Shown here: positions 16,118 to 24,417 of the stretch, one piece after another
How the letters are laid out: every line of letters begins with the position of its first letter
Numbering within the stretch: the stretch's first letter is position 1
Source: Novosphingobium nitrogenifigens DSM 19370
GTDB taxonomy: Bacteria; Pseudomonadota; Alphaproteobacteria; Sphingomonadales; Sphingomonadaceae
DNA length: 64,000 nt
Assembly: GCF_000192575.1 (NCBI RefSeq)
Contig: NZ_GL876926.1
Span: forward strand, 709,929-773,928
Direction: 5' to 3'
Notes under the pieces: generated by a model
The model's database searches: none
Told to the model about the DNA's origin: nothing
The model's input: only the letters and a program-made list of their open reading frames with translations
Translations under genes and position numbers: made by a program

Positions 16118-19100
16118 ATGCTCTCCGTCATTGTCCGGCAGTCCTTGCGCTATCCGTGGCTGGTGCTGCTTGTCGCACTGACCGTTCTGGTCTTCGGTCT
16201 GATGACCTTGCGCGGGGCGGCTTATGACGTCTTCCCCGAATTCGTGCCGCCGCAGGCGAGCGTGCAGACCGAAGCTCCCGGCTTTTCGCCGAGACAGGTC
16301 GAAATGCTGGTCACCCGGCCGCTCGAAGCGGTGGTCAATGGTGCCAACGGGGTCGAATCCGTCCGCTCGGAATCGATTCAGGGCCTTTCGGTCATCAACG
16401 TCACGTTCAAGCAGGGTAGCGACGCCTATCGCTCGCGCCAGCAGGTGTCCGAGGCGATTGGCGATGTCGTGCCGACGCTTCCCCCCGGCGTCGACCCGCC
16501 CCGGCTGACGCCGCTGGTCTCCTCGACGATGGACCTGCTCAAGATCGGGTTCACGTCCGATCGCCTGTCGCCGATGCAATTGCGTGATCTGGTCGAATGG
16601 ACGGTCAAGCCGCGCCTTCTGGCGGCACCTGGCGTGGCGCGCGCCAACGTCTTTGGCGGAGACGATCGCCGGATCGAGGTTCAGGCCGATCCCGCGCAAC
16701 TCTATGCCCGGGGGCTCGGCTTTACCGACTTGCGCGATGCGGTCGGACGGGCGGTCACCGTCAACGGTGGCGGTTTTGCCGATACGCCGAGCCAGCGTAT
16801 CCTGCTGGATCCGGGACCGAGCGCTGCCGATCCTGCCGCCATTGCCGCCGGGGTTCTGAACAGCGGGCCGGGTGGCAGCGTGCGCATCGGGGACGTCGCA
16901 CGGGTCGTCGACGCTGATACGCCGCGCCTGGGTGACGCGCTCATCATGGGCAAGCCCGGCGTGCTGATGACTCTCTCCAGCCAATACGGCGCCAATACGC
17001 TCGACACGACGCTGGAAGCGGAAAAGGCGCTCGCCGAACTGGCGCCGGCACTCGCGGCGCAGGGGGTGAAGCTCTATCCCTCGCTGCACCGTCCCGCCAA
17101 TTTCATCGACGCGGCGCTGCATGGTCTGACCATCGACCTTGTTGTCGGGGCGATCATGATCGCGCTCGTCCTGCTGTTCATTCTGCGCGATGCCCGGGTG
17201 ACGCTGATCGCGTTCGTGTCGATCCCGCTGTCCCTGCTGGCAACGCTGATCGTGCTCGACCGGTTCGGGCAGACGATCAACACGATGACTTTGGGCGGTC
17301 TTGCCGTGGCGCTTGGCGTGGTGATCGACGATGCCATCGTCGACATCGAGAACATTGTCCGTCGTCTGCGCGGGGTCAACGATCGTGCCGCGCGGCGGGA
17401 CATCATCGCCGCTGCATCGGTCGAAGTGCGCGGGCCGGTCGTCTACGCGACCTTCGTGCTCGTGCTCACCATGTTGCCGGTGATCCTTCTGACCGGATTG
17501 CAGGGGGCATTTTTCGCGCCGCTGGGTGTGGCTTTCGTCCTGGCGACGCTGGCCTCGCTGCTGGTTGCCTTGACGGTCACGCCCGCGCTCGCGCTGCTGC
17601 TGCTCGATGGGCGGGCTCCGGCCGAGGAACCCGCCTTGCTCAAGCGGCTCAAGGACCAGCACGGGCGTCTGCTCGACCGGCTTTGCCATCATCCGGGGCT
17701 GGCGCTGGGGCTGATCGGCCTGCTCGGGCTGATCACGGTCATGACTGCGCCTCTGTTCGGCAGCGAATTGTTGCCGGTGTTCCGCGAGCGCCACTATGTC
17801 GTTCAGGTTTCCGGGCCTCCGGGGGCATCGTTCGCGTGGATGCGCGACACCGGCTTGCGCCTGTCGAAACGGTTGCTGGCCTTGCCGCAAGTCCTGAGCG
17901 TCGAGGAGCAGGTGGGCCGTGCCGAAGCGGGCGAGGACACCTGGCCGCCGGGCAAGGGAGAGTTTCACGTTCGGCTGAAAGACGTCGGCGCGCGCGGAGA
18001 GGATGCGGCGCTCGACGGGATCCGGCAGGCGCTCGACGCGACGCCGGGGATCAAGGGCGAAGTGACGACCTTTCTGGGCGACCGCATCAGCGAAAGCCTG
18101 TCGGGGGAAACCGCCGACATTGCCGTCAGCGTGCAGGGCGGGGACCTCGATACGCTCGACCGCCTGGCGGGGCAGGTCGCGGCAATCCTGCGGGCAACGC
18201 CGGGGGCTGCCGACGTCCAGATGAAGGCCGAGCCCGGCAACCCGATGCTCGGCCTTACGCTCGATCCGCGCAAGATGGCGCTTCACGGCGTCAGTGCGGC
18301 GGACGCAGGGGATGCGATCCGGGCCGCTTTTGCGGGCCTTTCTTCGGGGGAAGTCGTCCTGCCCGACCGGACGGTCCCGGTCGCGGTGACTTTGCCGCCG
18401 GAACTGCGACGCGATCCCGAAGCGCTGGGGCAGGTTCTCGTCAAAGGGACCGGCGGCGGCACCGTCCGTCTGTCGGACATTGCCTCGATCTCGCTCGGCG
18501 ACGCGCGCGCGGTGATCGCGCATCAGGGCGGACAACGGCGCCAGATCGTCATTGCCAATGTCGTTCACGGAGCCGACGTTTCCACGGTCACGGCGGCGGC
18601 CCAGGCGCGCATTGCCCGCGAGGTTGCCATGCCTGCCGGGACGTTCCTGTCATGGGCGGGCGCTGCCCAAGGGGCTGCGGCGGCTCAGCGGGAAATCGCC
18701 TGGCACGTCGGATTGGCAGCGGTCGCCATGATCGCCTTGCTGGTGCTCGCTTTCGGCGGATTGCGTCCGGCCCTGCTCATTCTGGCGGGGCTTCCGCTGG
18801 CCATGTTCGGCGGGACGATTGCCGTGGCCTTGAGCGGCGGGACCGTTTCGCTCGGTGCGCTGGTCGGCTTCATTTCGCTGTTCGGGATTTCGGCGCGCAA
18901 CGCGATCCTGCTGGTCGCGCATGTCGACCATCTTGTGCGCGAAGAAGGGGCTGAATGGTCGTTGGCAACCGTCGTGCGCGCGACGCGAGAGCGGGTGACG
19001 CCGATCATTCTCACGGCTGCCGTGACGGGATTCGCGCTCTTGCCGATTGCGGCGGAAAGCGGTCAGGCCGGACGCGAGATCGAAGGGCCGATGGCCCTCG

Positions 19101-19195
19101 TCATCCTCGGGGGGCTGGCAAGTTCGCTGTGTCTCGTTCTGATGGTCCTGCCCGCCCTGATCTGGCGCTGGCGTTTCGCGCCGGACGCGGAATGA
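16118..19195 (+). CDS. RND efflux transporter permease (CzcA/CusA-like)
   Basis: 1025-residue inner-membrane proton-driven pump. The N-terminus (YDVFPEFVPPQ, VQTEAPGFSPRQVEMLVT, PLE, NGANGVESVRSES) is of the heavy-metal-efflux type, and the hydrophobic blocks at about 335-555 and 865-1015 give the usual twelve segments. The proton-relay segment in TM4 reads GVVIDDAIVDIEN (Asp404, Asp405, Glu411): it has the double Asp of the AcrB-type pumps, while the first Asp of the CzcA motif is Ala/Leu. No Met ladder or His-rich metal site is obvious. Substrate class is therefore open: it may export metals or organic compounds. The start ATG 16118 lies 4 nt after the adaptor stop. Confidence 0.88.
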   Translation: MLSVIVRQSLRYPWLVLLVALTVLVFGLMTLRGAAYDVFPEFVPPQASVQTEAPGFSPRQVEMLVTRPLEAVVNGANGVESVRSESIQGLSVINVTFKQGSDAYRSRQQVSEAIGDVVPTLPPGVDPPRLTPLVSSTMDLLKIGFTSDRLSPMQLRDLVEWTVKPRLLAAPGVARANVFGGDDRRIEVQADPAQLYARGLGFTDLRDAVGRAVTVNGGGFADTPSQRILLDPGPSAADPAAIAAGVLNSGPGGSVRIGDVARVVDADTPRLGDALIMGKPGVLMTLSSQYGANTLDTTLEAEKALAELAPALAAQGVKLYPSLHRPANFIDAALHGLTIDLVVGAIMIALVLLFILRDARVTLIAFVSIPLSLLATLIVLDRFGQTINTMTLGGLAVALGVVIDDAIVDIENIVRRLRGVNDRAARRDIIAAASVEVRGPVVYATFVLVLTMLPVILLTGLQGAFFAPLGVAFVLATLASLLVALTVTPALALLLLDGRAPAEEPALLKRLKDQHGRLLDRLCHHPGLALGLIGLLGLITVMTAPLFGSELLPVFRERHYVVQVSGPPGASFAWMRDTGLRLSKRLLALPQVLSVEEQVGRAEAGEDTWPPGKGEFHVRLKDVGARGEDAALDGIRQALDATPGIKGEVTTFLGDRISESLSGETADIAVSVQGGDLDTLDRLAGQVAAILRATPGAADVQMKAEPGNPMLGLTLDPRKMALHGVSAADAGDAIRAAFAGLSSGEVVLPDRTVPVAVTLPPELRRDPEALGQVLVKGTGGGTVRLSDIASISLGDARAVIAHQGGQRRQIVIANVVHGADVSTVTAAAQARIAREVAMPAGTFLSWAGAAQGAAAAQREIAWHVGLAAVAMIALLVLAFGGLRPALLILAGLPLAMFGGTIAVALSGGTVSLGALVGFISLFGISARNAILLVAHVDHLVREEGAEWSLATVVRATRERVTPIILTAAVTGFALLPIAAESGQAGREIEGPMALVILGGLASSLCLVLMVLPALIWRWRFAPDAE

Positions 19196-19610
19196 GGTGG
19201 GCAAAGTGTCAGGTGCGGACTTTCCAAGGATATCCGTTGCGCTTGGCAATCGGTGCACCGCAATGGCGGCAATGACCGAGCCAGAGATTTCCTTCCTGAC
19301 GCACCTTGTTCCGATCGGGCGCATGCTTCCCCAAAGCGCAGGCGATCCGTGCTTTCAAGTTAACCATCAAGACTATCCGCATTCCTCACGTTGAGCGAAG
19401 GTTCATGGGCTTTCGTGTTAGTACCCAGGAAAGGAAATACGGGATTGAGGGCAGGAGCATCTCGATTCAAGATATTTTTTTGCACCTTTTCTAAACAAGG
19501 CTGCTGCGACCGGCGTAGCGGTGCCAATGAAAACGGCGCGACCGGTCCCGCCGATCGCGCCGTCTCTTAGGTCGGAAAAGGCCATTCATGGCCTGGGAAA
19601 GGGCTGAGGA
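19196..19610. other. Intergenic region after efflux operon
   Basis: This 415-bp gap lies between the convergent RND gene and pilin gene. It contains the pilin terminator (19530-19563) and an AT-rich stretch with a T-run (19470-19477) that could serve rightward termination or a promoter. Short open frames here show no codon bias or recognisable domains; I see no supported gene. Confidence 0.5.
19530..19563 (-). terminator. Intrinsic terminator of flp pilin gene
   Basis: A perfect 9-bp stem (ACGGCGCGA 19533-19541, TCGCGCCGT 19555-19563) is followed on the minus strand by TTTTC. It lies 47 nt beyond the pilin stop codon. Confidence 0.8.
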
Positions 19611-19793
19611 TCAGTACTTTCCACTCTGCGCCGTAGCCATGTCACCGGACACGAGGCTGAACGTGTTCGACAGCGAGTTGCCCAGCGCCCCCATCGCGGT
19701 GATCGCGGCGACGGCGATCAAGGCTGCGATAAGTCCATATTCGATCGCGGTAGCTCCGGTTTCATCCCGGAAGACGGACTTGATGAACTGCAT
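19611..19793 (-). CDS. Flp/Fap-type IVb pilin
   Basis: 60-residue prepilin of the Flp (Tad) type. It has a short leader MQFIKSVFRDETG, the prepilin-peptidase site after Gly13, and the class-typical ATAIEYGLIAALIAVA hydrophobic segment with Glu5 of the mature chain, followed by a short polar tail. Flp pilins assemble into adhesive fimbriae through Tad machinery; no tad, rcp or cpa genes are in this window, so this copy is isolated or serves a system elsewhere. A purine-rich AGAAGAGAG lies just upstream of the ATG. Confidence 0.93.
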   Translation of the reverse strand: MQFIKSVFRDETGATAIEYGLIAALIAVAAITAMGALGNSLSNTFSLVSGDMATAQSGKY

Positions 19794-20105
19794 GGTTGTC
19801 TCTCTTCTGCGGGCCCCCGCGATGTTTATGCCGGGCGTTGGTTAAAAATGGTTTGTCGCGATCGGGAAAAACCCCGGAATTGAAGGGCATTACGAAATTG
19901 ACATGTTCGATGGTCGTGGGGTGCTCGACGGGCGCCGAATGCCGGTTCCCCGCGATCAGGCCGAGCCTCGAAAATTCGGGCTTTTGATCTGGTCGATGAT
20001 TTCATCGTGCCAGACGCACGGTTGATCGCGTGGGTGCGAAATTAGCCTCCGAATCAGGGGAAACACCAGTTGAAACGAAACCGGAGATATGATCCCTGTT
20101 AAGTA
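19794..20105. other. Divergent intergenic region, flp / ftsB
   Basis: The 312-bp gap separates the divergent pilin and ftsB genes. It includes a TTGACA (about 19897) without a matching -10 at the right distance and an A-rich patch near 19850. No gene or structured RNA is supported. Confidence 0.4.
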
Positions 20106-20426
20106 ATGAAGCGTCATCGGCACTCCTTGCGACTTCCACGCGAAAGCGTGACCCAGACTTTGGCACTGGTGGTGCTGCTGGTGTTGGGTTCGCTTGCCAT
20201 TGCCGGGCCCAGCGGGATGTTGGCCTGGACCGAAAATGCGCGGATGCTCGAACAGGATCAGCGCGAAATCGCGAAGTTGACTGCCCAGCGGGATCGCCTT
20301 CACAATCGGGTGGAACTGCTCGACCCGCATCATGCCGATCCGGACCTCGTGGGTGAACTCCTGCGTCGCGATCTCAATGTTGCGCATCCCGACGAAGTGG
20401 TGCTTCCGCGTCAGACGGGCGGATGA
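20106..20426 (+). CDS. ftsB: FtsB/DivIC septum-formation initiator
   Basis: 106-residue bitopic membrane protein of the divisome, which bridges FtsQ and FtsL and helps activate septal peptidoglycan synthesis. A short basic N-terminus is followed by a membrane helix (about 18-38), a coiled coil with heptads (ARMLEQDQREIAKLTAQRDRL, about 46-66) and the family RVELLDP...ELLRRDLNVAHPDEVVL region. Length and layout match alphaproteobacterial FtsB. Here it is followed by folE rather than the pyruvate dehydrogenase genes often found in the class. Confidence 0.88.
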   Translation: MKRHRHSLRLPRESVTQTLALVVLLVLGSLAIAGPSGMLAWTENARMLEQDQREIAKLTAQRDRLHNRVELLDPHHADPDLVGELLRRDLNVAHPDEVVLPRQTGG

Positions 20427-20571
20427 CCCGGCCCGACGCCCGTTGGGGCAAGGGCATTGCGACGGCATTGCGGTGAGGGCTTCTTAAGGATAGCTGATCT
20501 TGCGCTGAAGCGTCTGTGTGTCCACATGGGCCAGGCGTGGTGAAATTCGGCGTTAGGAAAGCCTTCTATCA

Positions 20572-21192
20572 ATGACGACATTCGATTTGCCCGACATGGA
20601 TGACGACACCGAAACGCGTCCGGGCAAGATTCCGGTTCCCGACCATGTTCAGGAAGCGATCCGCACGCTGATCCGATGGGCTGGCGATGACCCGGAACGC
20701 GAAGGGCTTCGCGATACCCCGTTGCGCGTCGCGCGCGCGTGGAAGGAATATTGTCAGGGCTATGGCGAGGACCCGTCATTCCATCTCGGACGCCAGTTCG
20801 AGGAAGTCGGCGGCTATCACGAACTCGTCCTGCTCAAGGACATTCCGTTCCAGTCGCATTGCGAGCACCACATGGCGCCGATCATCGGCAAGGCTTCGAT
20901 CGCCTATCTTCCACGCGACAAGGTGGTCGGCATTTCCAAGCTTGCGCGCGTCCTTCACGGCTATGCCCGTCGCCTGCAGATTCAGGAGCGCCTGACCAGC
21001 GAAGTGGCGCAATGCATCTGGGATAGCCTGAAGCCGCACGGCGTTGCCGTCGTGATCGAGGCGCAGCACGGTTGCATGACCGGTCGCGGCGTGCGCACGC
21101 CGGGCGTCGGCATGGTGACCAGTCGTCTGATGGGGGAATTCCTCAAGGACAACCGCAGCCGCAAGGAAGTGCTCAGCCTGATGGGCTATTGA
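20572..21192 (+). CDS. folE: GTP cyclohydrolase I
   Basis: 206-residue type I GTP cyclohydrolase, the first enzyme of tetrahydrofolate synthesis (GTP to dihydroneopterin triphosphate). Zinc and active-site residues are visible in CEHHMAPI (Cys and His) and HGCMTGRGVRTPG (Cys), with the LQIQERLT and STYRKV-like LPRDKVVGISKLARV segments of the family. The start ATG is preceded by an AGGAAAG purine stretch. Length matches the bacterial enzyme. It lies downstream of ftsB and upstream of an exported hydrolase gene. Confidence 0.96.
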   Translation: MTTFDLPDMDDDTETRPGKIPVPDHVQEAIRTLIRWAGDDPEREGLRDTPLRVARAWKEYCQGYGEDPSFHLGRQFEEVGGYHELVLLKDIPFQSHCEHHMAPIIGKASIAYLPRDKVVGISKLARVLHGYARRLQIQERLTSEVAQCIWDSLKPHGVAVVIEAQHGCMTGRGVRTPGVGMVTSRLMGEFLKDNRSRKEVLSLMGY

Positions 21193-21206
21193 GGCTTCCG
21201 GGCGGG

Positions 21207-22124
21207 ATGCTCCGGAAAAGCTTGGTCGGAAAGATGAAGGCGGTGACGATGTCGATGCTTTTCCCCGTCGTCGCGGCCCTTTCGATGGCGACCCCGGCTG
21301 TGGCTCAGCCGGGCGCCGATCTTCCCGCCGCCATCTGGCAGGACCCGGTCGCCGACGCTGCCCATCCCGCCCGTATGGAAGTCTTGCATATTCCCTCCGG
21401 TGGCGAGACGATCAATGGGATCGTCTATATTGCCGCAGGGGTCGGTCCCCATCCAACAGTCGTCGTGTGTCACGGCCTTCCCGGCAATGAAAAGAATCTC
21501 GACCTGGCTCAGGCACTGCGCCGGGCCGGGTGGAACGCGGTCACGTTCAATTATCGTGGTTCGTGGGGAAGTCCCGGGACTTATCGCTTCGGACAGAACC
21601 CACAGGACCTGCACGCAGTGCTCGCCTATCTGCGGCAGTCCGATCACGCGGCGGCGCTCGGCATCGATCCGGCACGCATGGCGGTGGTCGGGCACAGCAT
21701 GGGCGGTTGGGTGACGGCGATGGACGGCGGTCATGAACCGGGCGTTGTCGCGCTGGCGGTCTATTCGGCGGCGAACATGGGTGCGCTCGGCCGGGCAAGT
21801 CATGTCGAAACCGTCAAGCTGGTGGCGGAAAATTACGAGACTTTGGCGGGCACGACGCCCGATGCGCTTGCCGGAGAGCTCAACGCCCATTCCACCGACT
21901 ATGATTTTCTGGGGCAGGCACCTGCCTTGGCCCGCGTGCCGTTTCTCGTCCTGACTTCGAACGACGGGTTCGGCCCTCATGGCGATCAACTGGTCGCCGC
22001 GATCCGCAAGGCTGGCGGCACGAAGATCGAGACCGCCCATGTCGATACCGACCACGGCTGGTCGGATCGGCGGATCGATCTGGAAGCGCGGATCATTCGC
22101 TTCCTCGCCCGCTTCCTGAACTGA
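21207..22124 (+). CDS. Exported alpha/beta hydrolase (dienelactone/S9-like)
   Basis: About 305-residue secreted hydrolase. A signal peptide ends TPAVAQ (position depends on start: ATG 21207 or ATG 21234). The fold is supported by VVVCHGLPGNEKN (oxyanion), GHSMGGWV (nucleophile Ser), LTSNDGFG (acid) and DTDHGWSD (catalytic His). The pattern resembles prolyl-oligopeptidase-like and dienelactone hydrolases, but no specific substrate can be read. I prefer 21207, because the purine stretch immediately before 21234 leaves no spacing. It starts 14 nt after folE and converges on the peroxiredoxin gene. Confidence 0.8.
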   Translation: MLRKSLVGKMKAVTMSMLFPVVAALSMATPAVAQPGADLPAAIWQDPVADAAHPARMEVLHIPSGGETINGIVYIAAGVGPHPTVVVCHGLPGNEKNLDLAQALRRAGWNAVTFNYRGSWGSPGTYRFGQNPQDLHAVLAYLRQSDHAAALGIDPARMAVVGHSMGGWVTAMDGGHEPGVVALAVYSAANMGALGRASHVETVKLVAENYETLAGTTPDALAGELNAHSTDYDFLGQAPALARVPFLVLTSNDGFGPHGDQLVAAIRKAGGTKIETAHVDTDHGWSDRRIDLEARIIRFLARFLN

Positions 22125-22140
22125 TCCGCGCGGAACGGAC

Positions 22141-22157
22141 CGGTGCGCGATGCACCG
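22141..22157. terminator. Hairpin between convergent genes
   Basis: A CGGTGC/GCACCG stem with a GCGAT loop lies in the 49-bp gap between the convergent hydrolase and peroxiredoxin genes. There is no U-run on either side, so it is a weak terminator candidate. Confidence 0.3.
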
Positions 22158-22173
22158 ATCCGGCCGCAAGAGA

Positions 22174-22653
22174 TCAGAGGTTTTCCAGCACGTATTCGGC
22201 TGCGCTGACCTTGAAGTCGCCGGGGGCTTCGACGTGGAGCTGTTCGACGACGCCGTCGTTGATCACTGCCGCAAAGCGCTGGCCGCGCTGGCCCAGGCCG
22301 AAACCGCTGCCGTCGAGCACGAGACCCAGAGCCTTGACGAAGTCGCCGTTGCCGTCAGCCAGCATGGTGATTTCGGGCGAACCGCTGGCAGCGGCCCATG
22401 CCTTCATCACGAAAGGATCGTTGACCGCGGTGCACGCGATTTCATCGACGCCCTTGGCCTTGATTTCGGCAGCCTTGTCGACGAACCCGGGCAGGTGGCG
22501 AGCCGAGCAGGTCGGCGTGAACGCACCGGGGACCGAAAACAGCACGACTTTCTTGCCGGCGAAATAGTCGGCCGACTGCACCGCTTCGTTGCCTTCGGCG
22601 GTGGCCTTGATGAGCTTGACGTCGGGCAGCTTGTCTCCAACCGCGATTGTCAT
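22174..22653 (-). CDS. Peroxiredoxin (Prx5 / AhpC-TSA type)
   Basis: 159-residue thiol peroxidase of the PRX5 group, which reduces hydrogen peroxide and alkyl hydroperoxides. The peroxidatic Cys49 lies in the diagnostic PGAFTPTCSARHLPGF motif. DPFVMKAWA and the LGLVLDGSGFGLGQRGQRFA region are also typical of PRX5. No signal peptide is seen. The start ATG 22653 is the point where similarity to the family begins. It is transcribed divergently from ahcY. Confidence 0.92.
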   Translation of the reverse strand: MTIAVGDKLPDVKLIKATAEGNEAVQSADYFAGKKVVLFSVPGAFTPTCSARHLPGFVDKAAEIKAKGVDEIACTAVNDPFVMKAWAAASGSPEITMLADGNGDFVKALGLVLDGSGFGLGQRGQRFAAVINDGVVEQLHVEAPGDFKVSAAEYVLENL

Positions 22654-22778
22654 CCCCGTGTTCCTTTCTCGTGTGAGGGCACTTTTTTTGAAGGATCGCC
22701 CGTAAATCAGGCGGGTCCGTGCCCGGATATAGGCGTCACCCGTGACAGCGCAACCATGCTTGGTGTTTCGCGACAATG

Positions 22779-22798
22779 ATATAAAGACATCTTTATAT
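22779..22798. promoter_or_regulatory. Perfect palindromic operator candidate upstream of ahcY
   Basis: ATATAAAGA-CA-TCTTTATAT: two perfect 9-bp arms around a 2-bp spacer, 100 nt before the ahcY start and in an otherwise GC-rich region. An AT-rich palindrome in front of an S-adenosylhomocysteine hydrolase gene fits an ArsR-family methionine-cycle regulator of the SahR kind, but the exact regulator is inferred. Confidence 0.6.
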
Positions 22799-22898
22799 TC
22801 CTCGGCGATAGCGCTAAGGGGAGCCTCGGGACGCGAAGGGGAGAGGTTTCCTTGGCGCAACCCCGAACCCGTTTCATTCAATCCAGGAGTGCCCGTCC

Positions 22899-24299
22899 GT
22901 GAGCCAGCAGGACTACGTGATCGCCGATATCGGCCTTGCCGAATTTGGCCGTGCCGAAATCGCCATCGCGGAAACCGAAATGCCGGGGCTGATGGCCCTG
23001 CGCGACGAATTCGGCCCGACGCAGCCTTTGAAGGGCGCGCGGATCACCGGCTCGCTGCACATGACGATCCAGACCGCCGTCCTGATCGAAACGCTCGTCG
23101 CGCTGGGCGCCGACGTGCGCTGGGCGACCTGCAACATCTATTCGACGCAGGACCACGCTGCCGCCGCGATCGCGGCGGGCGGCATCCCGGTCTTCGCGAT
23201 CAAGGGTGAAAGCCTCGCGGAATACTGGGACTATGTCGGTCGTATTTTCGACTGGGACGACGGCAGCGGCCGTACCGCCAACCTCATTCTCGACGACGGT
23301 GGTGATGCCACCATGTTCGCCCTGTGGGGCGCGCGCGTCGAAGCGGGCGAAACCCTGCCTGAACCGGCCAATGCCGAGGAGATCGAATTCCAGCGCGCGC
23401 TCAAGGAATTCATCAAGCGCAAGCCCGGCTACCTCACCATGAGCGTCGCTCACATCAAGGGCGTGTCGGAAGAAACCACCACCGGCGTTCACCGCCTCTA
23501 TCACATCGCCAAGGACGGCAAGCTGCCTTTCCCGGCGATCAACGTGAACGATTCGGTGACCAAGTCGAAGTTCGACAACCTTTACGGCTGCAAGGAATCG
23601 CTCGTCGACGCGATCCGTCGCGCTACCGACGTCATGCTGGCGGGCAAGGTTGCCTGCGTCGCGGGCTTTGGCGACGTCGGCAAGGGCTCAGCCGCATCGC
23701 TGCGCAATGGTGGCGCGCGCGTCGTCGTGACCGAAATCGACCCGATCTGCGCTCTGCAGGCGGCGATGGAAGGTTATGAAGTCGTGACCATGGAAGAAGC
23801 GGTGAAGCGTGCCGAAATCTTCGTCACCGCCACCGGCAACGAAGACGTCATCACCGCCGAGCACATGAAGGCGATGAAGCCGATGAGCATCGTGTGCAAC
23901 ATCGGCCACTTCGACAGCGAGATCCAGATCTCGGCCCTGTCGAACTACAAGTGGACCGAAGTGAAGCCCGGCACCGACCTCGTCGAATTCCCCGACGGTA
24001 AGCAGATCATCATTCTGGCCAAGGGACGTCTGGTCAATCTGGGCTGCGCAACCGGTCACCCCAGCTTCGTCATGTCGGCGAGCTTCACCAACCAGGTGCT
24101 GGCGCAGCTCGAGCTCTTCACGAAGAGCGCCGATTACGAAAACCACGTTTACGTGCTGCCCAAGCATCTCGACGAAAAGGTCGCGGCGCTGCATCTCGCC
24201 AAGCTCGGCGTGCAGCTGACCCGTCTGTCGGAAAAGCAGGCTGCCTATATCGGCGTGAAGCCGGAAGGTCCGTTCAAGGCCGACCACTACCGCTATTGA
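22899..24299 (+). CDS. ahcY: S-adenosylhomocysteine hydrolase
   Basis: 466-residue NAD-dependent adenosylhomocysteinase, which splits S-adenosylhomocysteine into homocysteine and adenosine and so relieves product inhibition of methyltransferases. Family marks are [32 protein letters not shown], the NAD-binding [26 protein letters not shown] and the C-terminal KADHYRY with the tyrosine that reaches into the neighbouring subunit. The start is a GTG at 22899 with AGGAG upstream. It has its own terminator and a palindromic operator candidate in front, so it is probably a single-gene unit regulated by methionine-cycle metabolites. Confidence 0.97.
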   Translation: MSQQDYVIADIGLAEFGRAEIAIAETEMPGLMALRDEFGPTQPLKGARITGSLHMTIQTAVLIETLVALGADVRWATCNIYSTQDHAAAAIAAGGIPVFAIKGESLAEYWDYVGRIFDWDDGSGRTANLILDDGGDATMFALWGARVEAGETLPEPANAEEIEFQRALKEFIKRKPGYLTMSVAHIKGVSEETTTGVHRLYHIAKDGKLPFPAINVNDSVTKSKFDNLYGCKESLVDAIRRATDVMLAGKVACVAGFGDVGKGSAASLRNGGARVVVTEIDPICALQAAMEGYEVVTMEEAVKRAEIFVTATGNEDVITAEHMKAMKPMSIVCNIGHFDSEIQISALSNYKWTEVKPGTDLVEFPDGKQIIILAKGRLVNLGCATGHPSFVMSASFTNQVLAQLELFTKSADYENHVYVLPKHLDEKVAALHLAKLGVQLTRLSEKQAAYIGVKPEGPFKADHYRY

Positions 24300-24307
24300 T
24301 CACTTGC

Positions 24308-24343
24308 GTTCGGGGTCGGGATCATTCCGGCCCCGAACATTTT
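24308..24343 (+). terminator. Intrinsic terminator of ahcY
   Basis: GTTCGGGG (24308-24315) pairs with CCCCGAAC (24331-24338), with extra pairing inside the loop, followed by ATTTTCC. It starts 8 nt after the ahcY stop. Confidence 0.75.
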
Positions 24344-24417
24344 CCTGCTGCCATTTCTGCCTGATAGGAATGGCACGGCCATTGTAATTGCGCGCCGCTC
24401 CCCCTAGCCAGAGCAGG

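Noticed and set aside
15935-18568. An 877-codon minus-strand open frame opposite the RND pump
   Set aside because: Antisense shadow of the RND pump; the product is rich in Arg, Gln and Asp with no hydrophobic or catalytic pattern.
19063-19272. Small minus-strand frame with a CTDCQ...C cysteine pattern, considered as a zinc-ribbon protein
   Set aside because: Most of it overlaps the conserved C-terminus of the RND pump, the cysteine spacing fits no zinc ribbon, and no ribosome-binding site is seen.
19956-20468. A 170-codon minus-strand frame covering ftsB
   Set aside because: It is opposite a clear FtsB gene and has no family features.
22654-22898. SAH or SAM riboswitch upstream of ahcY
   Set aside because: The leader lacks the conserved core words of those riboswitches that I know. 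The palindrome is better explained as a DNA operator.
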